From: Bradyrhizobium nitroreducens
GTDB taxonomy: Bacteria > Pseudomonadota > Alphaproteobacteria > Rhizobiales > Xanthobacteraceae
Assembly: GCF_002776695.1 (NCBI RefSeq)
Contig: NZ_LFJC01000003.1
Span: 893,588 to 957,587 of the forward strand
DNA length: 64,000 bases
Direction: 5' to 3'
Part shown: piece after piece, positions 46,197 through 53,763 of the stretch
Position numbering within the stretch: the stretch's first letter is position 1
How the letters are laid out: the number at the start of each line of letters is the position of its first letter
The notes under the pieces: model-generated
The model's input: only the letters and a program-made list of their open reading frames with translations
What the model was told of the DNA's origin: nothing
The model's database searches: none
Made by a program: the position numbers and the translations under genes

Positions 46197-47390
46197 ATGG
46201 CCGACGACAAGCCTGAAGACGCAGGATTGGCGCCCGACGCTGGTCGTGCCAAGCGCACTCCGCCCACCATCGACCTCGAAGCCACCGAAGTTTCGACCCA
46301 GCCGCAGGAGCCGGCGGTCGAGCCCGAGGCCCCGCCTGCGCCGGAGCACGCCGAGCCCGAGCAGGCCAAATCCGACCAGGTTGACGCAGAGCCGGAGCGC
46401 ATCGAAGCGCAGGCTCCCGCGTCGTCGATTTCGCCCTGGGTCGTCGCGCCGTTCTCCGGCGCTGTCGCCGCGGCGGTCGTGATCGCAGTCGGCTGGATGC
46501 TGGGCTGGCCCGCCGTGCAGGCGCCGCCCGCCGCGCCGGAGGTCACGAGCGCCACGGTCGATGCGCTGAGCGGCCGCGTCACCGCGGTCGAAGCCAGGGC
46601 CGGCAAGCCCGTCGCCGATCCCGCCATGGCGGCACGGATCGACGCGCTGGAGAAGTCCGCAACCGGCTTGCGCAGCGACATCGCGAATCTGCGCGCGCAA
46701 TTCGACAAGACCGCGAGCGCATTGAACGATGCGAAGTCGGCGCCTGCCGCGGCCGTCCCGGGCCTTGCCGCTCTCAACGATCGCATCGCGCAGCTCGAGC
46801 GCGCCAGCAAGACGGAGCGGGCCGAGCTCGCGCAGCAGGGCGAGAAGATCGCCGATAACAAGGCGATGGATGACAAGCCGTTGCGCTTCGTGGTGGCGGC
46901 CGCCTTGCTCGACGTCGCCGTTCGTCATGGCGACCCTTACCAGTCGCAGCTGGCCGCAGCGCGTTCGCTCGCCGCCAAGCCTGACATGCTGAAGCCGCTC
47001 GATGCGTTTGCATCGTCGGGCATCCCGACCCCGGTCGCGCTGAGTCGCGAGCTGCTCAACATCGTTCCGAAATTGTCGCCGCCAGCGGAGGCCCCCGCCG
47101 CGAATGCCGGCATCGTCGAACGCCTCCAGGCCGGTGCGTCGAAACTCGTTCGCATCGAGCGCACCGACGGCGTCGGCAACGATCGCGGCGCCATCGTCGC
47201 GCGGGTGACGGCGGCGGCGCTCCGCAACGATTTCGTGGAAGCGCGGCGCGAGCTCAAGACGCTGCCGGAGGCCGATCGCGTGCCGGCGCAGGCCTGGCTC
47301 GACAAGGCCGAGGCCCGCGACGCTGCGCTCGCCGCCTCTCGCAAATTCGCCGACGATGCCATGGCGGATCTCGCCAAATCTGCTCGATAA
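46197..47390 (+). CDS. Mitofilin-like (Mic60-type) inner membrane protein
   Basis: 397 residues. The N-terminal 75 residues are acidic and rich in Pro, Glu and Ala; one transmembrane helix spans about 82-102 (VVAPFSGAVAAAVVIAVGWMLGW); a coiled coil runs over about 120-220 (ALEKSATGLRSDIANLRAQFDK, LNDRIAQLERASKTERAELAQQGEKI); the C-terminal helical mitofilin signature ends in LPEADRVPAQAWLDKAEARDAALAAS. Alphaproteobacterial Mic60 shapes inner-membrane folds and contacts outer-membrane proteins. It sits between hemD and hemY, the conserved position. Confidence 0.88.
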   Translation: MADDKPEDAGLAPDAGRAKRTPPTIDLEATEVSTQPQEPAVEPEAPPAPEHAEPEQAKSDQVDAEPERIEAQAPASSISPWVVAPFSGAVAAAVVIAVGWMLGWPAVQAPPAAPEVTSATVDALSGRVTAVEARAGKPVADPAMAARIDALEKSATGLRSDIANLRAQFDKTASALNDAKSAPAAAVPGLAALNDRIAQLERASKTERAELAQQGEKIADNKAMDDKPLRFVVAAALLDVAVRHGDPYQSQLAAARSLAAKPDMLKPLDAFASSGIPTPVALSRELLNIVPKLSPPAEAPAANAGIVERLQAGASKLVRIERTDGVGNDRGAIVARVTAAALRNDFVEARRELKTLPEADRVPAQAWLDKAEARDAALAASRKFADDAMADLAKSAR

Positions 47391-47426
47391 GATTCGCGCA
47401 ACAATCGGCGCGTAATAGGGATCGCC

Positions 47427-49163
47427 ATGCTTCGCATCGTCTTCTTCCTCGTCCTGATCGCGCTGGCGGCGGCCGGCGCGGCCTGGGTTGCCGACCAGCC
47501 GGGCGATCTCGTCCTGACTGCGGGCAGTTTCCGCGTCTCGACGACGCTTCCCCGATTCGTGTTCTTGCTTGGGCTCTTTGCCGCCGCCGTCGTGCTGGTC
47601 TGGAGCATCGTGACGACGATCTGGCGCACGCCTGGGCGCATGCGGCGCCGCCGCCACGAGAAGCGTCACGCGCGGGGGCGCCACGCCATCACCCACGGCC
47701 TGCTCGCGATCGGTCACGGCGACACCGCGCTCGCCCGCCGTCACGCCGAGGCGGCGCGGCGGCATGCACCGAATGATCCGCTCGCACTGCTCCTGCATGC
47801 GCAATCGGCGCAGCTCGAAGGCAATCGCGACGAGGCGCAGCGCGTCTTCCGCGCCATGGCCGAACGCGAGGACACGCGCCTGCTCGGCCTGCGCGGCCTG
47901 TTCATCGAGGCGCAGCGCGCCGATGATGCCGTCGGCGCCGTGATGATCGCGGAGGAGGCGATCAAGCTGTCGCCGTCCTCGACCTGGGCCTCCCATGCGG
48001 TACTCGGCTTCCGCTGCGCACGCGGCGACTGGAGCGGGGCGCTGGCGATTCTCGATTCGAACCTGTCCGCCGGCCTGATCGACAAGCCGGCCTATCGCCG
48101 CCAGCGCGGCGTGCTGCTCGCGGCGCGCGCGCTGGAATTGGAGACCATGGACCGCGACGTCGCGCGCGAGAGCGTGATGGAAGCCATCAAGCTCGCGCCG
48201 ACCCTGGTGCCGGCGGCGGTGCTCGCCGCAAAATTCGAGAGCGAGGCGCATCAGGTGCGCCGTGCCATGAAGCTGGTCGAGGCCGCCTGGCTCGCCAACC
48301 CGCATCCCGATCTCGCGGAGGCCTATGCCCATGTGAAGCTCGGCGATTCCGCGCGGCAGCGCCTGCAGCGCGTCGAGACGCTTGCGGCGAAGATTTCGGC
48401 CGACAAGCCGGGCCATGTCGAGGGCCAGCTCGCGATCGCGCGCGCCGCGATCGATGCCTCCGAATTCGCCCGCGCGCGCGAGGTGCTGGCGCCCTACGTC
48501 AACGATCCGACCCAGCGCGTGGCGCTGCTGATGGCCGAGATCGAGCGCGCCGAGCATGGCGATAGCGGCCGTGCCCGCGCCTGGACCCTGCGCGCGGTGC
48601 GCGCCCGCCACGATCCGGCCTGGACGGCGGACGGTTATGTCAGCGACCGCTGGCGCCCGGTTTCCCCGGTCACCGGCCGCCTCGACGCCTTCCAGTGGCA
48701 GACGCCGGTCGCGAGCCTGCCCTCGGGCAGGGGCACCACGATCGAATCCTCCGCCTTCGAGGAAGCCATGCTGGCGGCGCCGCCGCCGAAGCGCGTGACG
48801 GTCGCTCCCAGCGAAGGTCCGGCGGAACCGCCCGTGGCGGCACCAGCCCCAGCCCCGGCCGCTCAGGACAATTCGCCCCCGAGCGCCATGGAAGAGCCCG
48901 CCGTTGTGACCGCCGAACCGGTCCAACCGGCTCCCGAGCCCGCCGAATCATCGCCTCCGGCGGCAACACCGGTGTTCCGGACCCGCGCCGACCTCGCCAA
49001 GCCCGCGCTGGCGCCGATTCCCGCGGTCATCCCGATTGTTCGGGCTCCCGACGATCCCGGGATCGATGACGAGGGCCCGAGCGATGAATTTACGGAACAA
49101 ATCGGCACCCCCAAGGCCCAGGCCGGCGGCTGGCGCGGGTTCTGGTCGCGCTGGGGCGCGTGA
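47427..49163 (+). CDS. hemY: HemY-like TPR inner membrane protein
   Basis: 578 residues. Two N-terminal transmembrane segments (LRIVFFLVLIALAAAGAAWVADQPG and FVFLLGLFAAAVVLVWSIVTT) separated by GDLVLTAGSFRVSTTLP are the HemY_N signature, followed by TPR repeats (about 90-400: RRHAPNDPLALLLHAQSAQLEGNRDEAQRVF and others). The last 150 residues are a Pro/Ala/Glu-rich low-complexity tail ending in a tryptophan-rich stretch, longer than in E. coli HemY. A link to haem synthesis is by gene order; no enzymatic activity is known. Confidence 0.9.
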   Translation: MLRIVFFLVLIALAAAGAAWVADQPGDLVLTAGSFRVSTTLPRFVFLLGLFAAAVVLVWSIVTTIWRTPGRMRRRRHEKRHARGRHAITHGLLAIGHGDTALARRHAEAARRHAPNDPLALLLHAQSAQLEGNRDEAQRVFRAMAEREDTRLLGLRGLFIEAQRADDAVGAVMIAEEAIKLSPSSTWASHAVLGFRCARGDWSGALAILDSNLSAGLIDKPAYRRQRGVLLAARALELETMDRDVARESVMEAIKLAPTLVPAAVLAAKFESEAHQVRRAMKLVEAAWLANPHPDLAEAYAHVKLGDSARQRLQRVETLAAKISADKPGHVEGQLAIARAAIDASEFARAREVLAPYVNDPTQRVALLMAEIERAEHGDSGRARAWTLRAVRARHDPAWTADGYVSDRWRPVSPVTGRLDAFQWQTPVASLPSGRGTTIESSAFEEAMLAAPPPKRVTVAPSEGPAEPPVAAPAPAPAAQDNSPPSAMEEPAVVTAEPVQPAPEPAESSPPAATPVFRTRADLAKPALAPIPAVIPIVRAPDDPGIDDEGPSDEFTEQIGTPKAQAGGWRGFWSRWGA

Positions 49164-49260
49164 GCCGCATTTCGAACCCGGCTTGTCCTTGCCAATTCGG
49201 GCCATGCCCGATATCAGGAGCGCGCGTATCGGGGTCGGCATCAGGCTCCGGGCAGGGTTC

Positions 49261-49336
49261 GCCGCAATAGCTCAGTCGGTAGAGCACGTCATTCGTAATG
49301 ACGGGGTCGGGGGTTCGAATCCCTCTTGCGGCACCA
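49261..49336 (+). tRNA. tRNA-Thr (CGT)
   Basis: 76 bases with CCA encoded. Acceptor GCCGCAA/TTGCGGC, D arm AGCTCAGTCGGTAGAGC, anticodon loop ATTCGTAAT (anticodon CGT), T arm GGGTTCGAATCCC. Confidence 0.97.
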
Positions 49337-49439
49337 GCGCCTCGATTTTCCCGGTCCTCACACGCCTGCGGTCTTCTCACTGAGGCCGGCTCGCGCGTTG
49401 CGCTCCGCCCTTGTGTCACTACGATGCGCTGCCGATGAA

Positions 49440-51110
49440 ATGCGCGCGACGGGGCAAGTGCTGGGTACGGAGACGAGGGGCAGAACGGATTGGGGCGCAT
49501 GGCTGCGGATCGCCGGCCTCGTGATTCTCGCCTCAGGCATCACCGCCGTCGTCGCCTCCAGATCGCTCGACGCCTCGCGGCTGCACGGGCGGCTATCCGT
49601 TCCTCCGCTTTATGACGACGTCTCCTATTTCGGCGACGCCGTCAGGTGGGTGAATGCCTTTGGAAGTCGCGGCGTCGCCGGCAGCATCTCGGACTTGCTG
49701 CATCACCATGCGCCGTTTTCGACTCTGGTGGCGGCCACTGGTTTTTGGTTGTTTCCCGAAACTTATGTCGGTCCTTATCTCGTTCATGCCGCGATCGTCT
49801 TCGGCTTCCTGATCGGGATCGTCTGGCTCGTTCGACGACGGCCGGTTCTCGAGATCGCATCGTGTCTGGTCGCGGCGGCTTGCGTGCCTGTGCTGTGGCA
49901 CACGGTCACCGAGGCACGTCCCGATTTGCCCTCGGGTCTTGCCGTCGGTCTTGCTGCGGGAGCCATCGTCTACCGCGGCGTGCTCCGGCGCAGCACTTGG
50001 TCGCTGGCTGGCCTCGGCGTTGCCTGCGCACTCGCCGCCAGCATCAAGCCGACATCGTTCCCGGCTGCGCTCGCTCTGCTCGGCAGCGCATTCGCGATCC
50101 GGCTGGTCGTCGATTGTATCCAGGCCGGCGGATTGCGCCCGTCGCTCCGGACTGCACTCAGCGTGCTCGTGTGGTTCGTGCTGCCGTTGATCGCGACCGC
50201 GGCCGTACTGATCGGACCCGCAATGGTCGAGACCGTCACCTACATCCTCCTGGTGTTTGTCAGCCAGCGCGATCTCTGGACGACGGGCGAAGGTTTCTGG
50301 GTTGGATTGTTACGCTTCTCGATCGGTGGAGAAGGACGGTTCGGTCTGCATTACTGGTTCGCCATCGGGACCGGCCTGATGCTGCTGCGTCTAGTGCTCG
50401 CGTCGATCTGCGGAAGCGCAGCGCTGCGCGATGCCCTTGTCCTGCTCGTGTCCGTGCTGATCGCCTATGCCATCCCCTCCGTCGCGGCGATCAAGACCTA
50501 CTATTTCGGTGCGATGTTCTATGGCCTGTTCGTCGTCGCGATGGTCCTCAATGGGTGCGCCAGTGCGGCGCTCATCGAAGAGCTGCTCGCCCGCCTCGGC
50601 TTGAGCAACGAGATCCGCCGCTACCTCCTCACGGCGGGCCGGGTGCTGGCGCTTGCATTTGTTCTCCAGCTCTTCCTCAGGCATGTCGTCGTCGGTCAGA
50701 TCAGCACGGCGACGCCGCTGAGCGCGCAGCAGCAGGAGAGCATCCGCCTCGCGACCGAACGGCTCTGGTCCCTGCTGCGCGAGATCAAGCCGCAAACGCC
50801 CGGCCCGCTTTATGTCGGCTTCTCCAGCCCTTATCCGGTGACGTCGGCGACCATCCAGCTCTACGCGGCGCGGGCGAAGATGAATCTCGTCATCCGCGAC
50901 GAGCTGTTTTATCGGAGCGCGCAAGAAACGGGCGATGCGTTGTTGCGGTCGGAGATTCTGGTGCTCTCGAGTTCGATCCAGCACACGCTGGTCGGGCCGC
51001 GCGTTGGCGACGAGCTGATCGCCCGCATGGACGCGGAGAAGGGCCTCTGCCTGCTCGACAGCATGAGCTTTCCGGACGTGAGCGTGCGGGTCTATCGACG
51101 CGGGTGTTGA
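49440..51110 (+). CDS. Polytopic membrane protein, possible GT-C glycosyltransferase
   Basis: 556 residues with roughly ten or more hydrophobic segments, a first one at about 20-40 followed by a periplasmic loop PLYDDVSYFGDAVRW. An Asp pair just after the first membrane helix is the hallmark of GT-C enzymes that use lipid-linked sugars (GT39/ArnT-like), but overall similarity cannot be judged here. The C-terminal 120 residues form a soluble part (QQESIRLATERLWSLLREIKPQTP to RRGC). The open frame runs upstream into tRNA-Thr; ATG at 49440 removes that overlap. Confidence 0.68.
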   Translation: MRATGQVLGTETRGRTDWGAWLRIAGLVILASGITAVVASRSLDASRLHGRLSVPPLYDDVSYFGDAVRWVNAFGSRGVAGSISDLLHHHAPFSTLVAATGFWLFPETYVGPYLVHAAIVFGFLIGIVWLVRRRPVLEIASCLVAAACVPVLWHTVTEARPDLPSGLAVGLAAGAIVYRGVLRRSTWSLAGLGVACALAASIKPTSFPAALALLGSAFAIRLVVDCIQAGGLRPSLRTALSVLVWFVLPLIATAAVLIGPAMVETVTYILLVFVSQRDLWTTGEGFWVGLLRFSIGGEGRFGLHYWFAIGTGLMLLRLVLASICGSAALRDALVLLVSVLIAYAIPSVAAIKTYYFGAMFYGLFVVAMVLNGCASAALIEELLARLGLSNEIRRYLLTAGRVLALAFVLQLFLRHVVVGQISTATPLSAQQQESIRLATERLWSLLREIKPQTPGPLYVGFSSPYPVTSATIQLYAARAKMNLVIRDELFYRSAQETGDALLRSEILVLSSSIQHTLVGPRVGDELIARMDAEKGLCLLDSMSFPDVSVRVYRRGC

Positions 51111-51145
51111 CCGCGGCATGCCGGTTCGAAAATGTACCGCGCTTA

Positions 51146-51161
51146 TGTGAGGCCAATCACT
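51146..51161. promoter_or_regulatory. CRP-like site before the Pro/Ala/Thr-rich secreted protein gene
   Basis: TGTGA-GGCCAA-TCACT, one mismatch from the CRP/FNR-family consensus TGTGA-N6-TCACA. It lies 58 bases upstream of the start codon. Confidence 0.5.
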
Positions 51162-51218
51162 TAATCTCCAGCACGGCGTCCGTAGTATCCCGAGCACGCA
51201 AACACGGGGAGATTTCAC

Positions 51219-51611
51219 ATGCGCAAGATCATTCTGGTTGCCGCCATGGTCCTGGTTTCCGCCTCTGCCCAGGCAGACGGCTCCCGCAGCCTGTCGCTGT
51301 CGGCGGCGGGTGCTCAGGCTCCCGCGCCACTGACCACGCCGACCTCGGCGACCACCTCCACGCCGCAGGCGAGCGAAGCTGTGCCGGCCACCGAGGCGCC
51401 GAAATATTCGGATCGTCCGCCGGCAGTGTCGCTCTCCGCGCCGGCCACTACGACCGCTCCGGCGGCGACCACGCCGCCGCCGACTCCGGCGCCGGTCGCG
51501 ACAACCAGGCCCGCCAACAAAAAGACGGCGAGGGCGGACAAGCCGAGGTCCAAGCGCTGGACCGAGGGCCGCATCATCAGCGAGCTGCACCGCCACGGCA
51601 TCTATTGGTAA
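51219..51611 (+). CDS. Small secreted Ala/Pro/Thr-rich protein
   Basis: 130 residues with a signal peptide (1-19, cut after SAQA). The middle (25-105) is a disordered Ala/Pro/Thr linker, for example TTPTSATTSTPQASEAVPATEA; the C-terminus is compact and basic, RSKRWTEGRIISELHRHGIYW, and probably the functional part. I do not recognise the family. It might tether to the cell wall or bind a partner by the tail. Only downstream convergent genes are near. Confidence 0.72.
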   Translation: MRKIILVAAMVLVSASAQADGSRSLSLSAAGAQAPAPLTTPTSATTSTPQASEAVPATEAPKYSDRPPAVSLSAPATTTAPAATTPPPTPAPVATTRPANKKTARADKPRSKRWTEGRIISELHRHGIYW

Positions 51612-51629
51612 GCGGCTCGCCAAAAGCAA

Positions 51630-51652
51630 ATGGCCGGGACAAGCCCGGCCAT
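51630..51652. repeat. Intergenic hairpin (ATGGCCGGG..CCCGGCCAT)
   Basis: Perfect 9-base arms, loop ACAAG. Lies between convergent genes; same type as 3555. Confidence 0.75.
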
Positions 51653-51684
51653 GACGCAAGAATTCTGGATCGAACCGATGGCGT

Positions 51685-52746
51685 TTACTGCGACACCGTC
51701 TGCACCACGCTCGAGATCGGACGCGTATTCGTGCTTGCTGTCGGCACCTTCATGTCCTTCATCAGCGCTTCGTCATACTCCGGCAGCGACTGCAGCGTCG
51801 TCTTGGCCTTCATCTGCACGACCTTGTAGCCACCGGCCTTGAGGCGCGCGAGCAGCGCCGGCAGCGCGATGCCGGTGTTCTTCTGGAAGTCGTGCATCAG
51901 GATGATGCCCTTGCCGAGCTTGTCGAGCCGCGTCATCACCGTCTCGATGATCTTCTCCGGCGTGGCGCCCTTGCGGAAGTCGAAGGAGTCGACGTCAGTC
52001 GAGAACATCGCGACGTTGCGGGTACCGAAATAGCTCACGATCGCCGGATTATGCTGAAGCTGCGGGAAGCGGAAGAACGGCGCAGGGTTGGCACCGAGCG
52101 CGAATTTCACCGCGCTGACGCCCTTCTCGACCTCGTCCTTGGCCATCTGTTCGGTCATCTTCTTGCCGTTCAGATTGACGTGCGACCAGGTGTGCGTGCC
52201 GACCGTATGGCCCTGGGCCAGCACCTGGCGCAGGATTTCCGGATGATAGGTCGCATGCTTGCCGACCGAGAAGAACAGGCCCTTGGTGCATTCGTCAGCG
52301 AGCGCCTTCAGCACATTCGGCGTGTTCACCGGCCAGGGGCCGTCGTCGAAGGTCAGTACGACCTCCTTGTCGGTGAGGAAGTCGAATTGCTTGAAATGAT
52401 CGAAGCCGAAGCCGGGGCCGCCGGTGGTGTCGATCTCGACCACGCGGGAGACGCCCAGCGCATTCGGATTGGCGCAGGCCTGCTTCGGCTGGACCGGCAT
52501 GACGGGAGCTGGCATGGGCGCGGGTGCCTGGGCAATCGCTGCCGGCTTCGCCGGGACCGTCGCGGTGGTCTCGACGTCATCCCTGGCGGCGAACTTCGCC
52601 GGTGCCGGCAATGGGTCGGCGGCACGGGCTGCAACTGTCTTGGGAGCGCCCTGGTCGGCGCGCGAGGAATAATAAAACCAACCGCCGGCGGCGATCACGA
52701 CCGCCGCAAGGACACTGGCCAGCATCAGGCCCAACGCATTACGCAT
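51685..52746 (-). CDS. Polysaccharide deacetylase (NodB domain), membrane-anchored
   Basis: 353 residues. An N-terminal signal anchor (about 5-24) and a Pro/Ala linker precede the NodB domain. TFDDGP (132-137) holds the catalytic base Asp and metal Asp; THTWSH (184-189) holds both metal histidines; FFRFPQ follows with the conserved Arg and Pro; the final catalytic histidine is in IILMHDFQ. It deacetylates N-acetylated glycans, probably peptidoglycan or an exported polysaccharide. ATG chosen; an upstream TTG is open. Divergent from the small Cys-rich protein gene. Confidence 0.9.
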   Translation of the reverse strand: MRNALGLMLASVLAAVVIAAGGWFYYSSRADQGAPKTVAARAADPLPAPAKFAARDDVETTATVPAKPAAIAQAPAPMPAPVMPVQPKQACANPNALGVSRVVEIDTTGGPGFGFDHFKQFDFLTDKEVVLTFDDGPWPVNTPNVLKALADECTKGLFFSVGKHATYHPEILRQVLAQGHTVGTHTWSHVNLNGKKMTEQMAKDEVEKGVSAVKFALGANPAPFFRFPQLQHNPAIVSYFGTRNVAMFSTDVDSFDFRKGATPEKIIETVMTRLDKLGKGIILMHDFQKNTGIALPALLARLKAGGYKVVQMKAKTTLQSLPEYDEALMKDMKVPTASTNTRPISSVVQTVSQ

Positions 52747-52875
52747 CGCTACTCTTTCCAATTACGCAACCAAACCTGCGGAATTTCCCGCGCGACGAGC
52801 CATTAATGCGAAGTAACAGTTAACGTGACACCAACACGACGGCGGTTGTGGAGGAATTTCAGACAGCTGCGCCAA

Positions 52876-52891
52876 AGTGACCAAGGTCACA
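52876..52891. promoter_or_regulatory. CRP-like site 1 before Cys-rich protein gene
   Basis: AGTGA-CCAAGG-TCACA; inner GTGACCAAGGTCAC is a perfect 14-base palindrome. It lies 30 bases from the second site. Confidence 0.55.
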
Positions 52892-52905
52892 GTCGGGGCG
52901 CGGCA

Positions 52906-52921
52906 CGTGATGGTCATCACA
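52906..52921. promoter_or_regulatory. CRP-like site 2 before Cys-rich protein gene
   Basis: CGTGA-TGGTCA-TCACA, with perfect GTGATG/CATCAC arms. It lies 79 bases upstream of the ATG at 53000. The 30-base centre spacing from site 1 is about three helical turns, placing both on the same face. Confidence 0.55.
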
Positions 52922-52999
52922 GTGGAAACTGTTTTGCTGGAGCATCGTAGTTCCCATCAACAACGGGCGCCGTTGCGACGGCGCCAATGGGAGCTTCAA

Positions 53000-53323
53000 A
53001 TGACCAAGTCGCTGAAAACCACGTCGCTGAACACCAAGTCCTTCTCTGCCAGGGTCCGCGACACCAGCCTGGCCCTCGGCTTCGCCGCCATCGTCTCGCT
53101 GGTCTCGACGACCTCGAGCTTCGCCTTCTCGGCCGAGGCGCAGCAGATGTGCACCGGCGATGCCTTCCGCCTGTGCTCGTCGGAAATCCCCAACATCCCG
53201 AAGATCACGGCGTGCATGATGAAGCATCGCTCGGATCTCAGCGCCGGCTGCCGCGCGGTGATGGACAAGGACCTCGCCAAGGGCGCCTCGCGCAAGGTCG
53301 CTGACGCCCAGGACAGTCAGTAA
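53000..53323 (+). CDS. Small secreted Cys-rich repeat protein
   Basis: 107 residues. A signal peptide ends near residue 46 (SFAFSAEA). The mature part has four cysteines spaced C-x7-C-x12-C-x11-C (MCTGDAFRLCSSEIPNIPKITACMMKHRSDLSAGC), resembling the Cys-rich repeat of Golgi-type GLG1/FGF-binding proteins found in rhizobial periplasmic proteins. Start ATG was chosen at the first signal-like Met; a 41-residue upstream open frame covers the promoter. The next gene encodes a smaller relative. Confidence 0.78.
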   Translation: MTKSLKTTSLNTKSFSARVRDTSLALGFAAIVSLVSTTSSFAFSAEAQQMCTGDAFRLCSSEIPNIPKITACMMKHRSDLSAGCRAVMDKDLAKGASRKVADAQDSQ

Positions 53324-53345
53324 CGCGCAACGACATCGTTGCGTT
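53324..53345 (+). terminator. Hairpin after the Cys-rich protein gene
   Basis: CGCAACGA (53326-53333), CA, TCGTTGCG (53336-53343), then TTGG. Perfect 8-bp stem three bases after the stop codon. Confidence 0.6.
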
Positions 53346-53366
53346 GGTTAGCTCCCCTCGCGATGT

Positions 53367-53387
53367 GCCCCGGCCTTGTGCCGGGGC
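53367..53387. repeat. Intergenic hairpin (GCCCCGGC..GCCGGGGC)
   Basis: Perfect 8-base arms around CTTGT, one of the dispersed CCGG-type elements. It separates the two Cys-rich protein genes. Confidence 0.7.
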
Positions 53388-53488
53388 CACGCGGCGGCAC
53401 GCCTCCCGCTCGGCAATAAAGCCGTTGCAGGTGCGGGATCGTCGCACTAGCTTCCCCGCACATCTTTCCGGGTAAGAGGCATTATGCG

Positions 53489-53704
53489 ATGACCAGATTT
53501 CTTTTCGTTGTTTCCTTGCTCCTGTGCGCGTCCGCCGCGTCAGCGCAACAGCAGCCCGGCCATGATGCCTGCGCGCGCGACGTCACGCGCTTCTGCCGCG
53601 CCGTGATGAACAATGGCGACGGCGCCGTGCTCGCCTGCCTGAAGCAGAACCGCCCGAAGCTGAGCAAAGGCTGCGAGAAGGTGCTGACCGAGCACGGGCA
53701 ATAA
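53489..53704 (+). CDS. Small secreted Cys-rich repeat protein (paralogue)
   Basis: 71 residues, signal peptide 1-19 (LLLCASAASAQ). CARDVTRFC, LACLKQNRPKLSKGC gives C-x7-C-x13-C-x11-C, aligning with the protein encoded at 53000. Mature length is about 50 residues, likely held by two disulfides. It probably arose by local duplication and shortening. It converges on the MFS exporter gene. Confidence 0.8.
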   Translation: MTRFLFVVSLLLCASAASAQQQPGHDACARDVTRFCRAVMNNGDGAVLACLKQNRPKLSKGCEKVLTEHGQ

Positions 53705-53713
53705 AGCATACCC

Positions 53714-53754
53714 TCGTCATTCCGGGGCGTGCCGTAAGGCGCGAGCCCGGAACG
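53714..53754. repeat. Intergenic palindrome (TTCCGGG..CCCGGAA)
   Basis: GTCATTCCGGGGCG and CGCGAGCCCGGAAC form an imperfect hairpin between convergent genes; related to the left half of the element at 22593. Confidence 0.65.
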
Positions 53755-53763
53755 AAGAGAGTC

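Noticed and set aside
46092..48926. 944-codon open frame antisense to the mitofilin-like and hemY genes
   Set aside because: Arg/His/Gly-rich translation without domains, opposite two well-supported genes; typical of high-GC antisense frames.
49326..49439. Upstream extension of the polytopic membrane protein frame
   Set aside because: It would start inside tRNA-Thr; the ATG at 49440 begins just before the first membrane helix.
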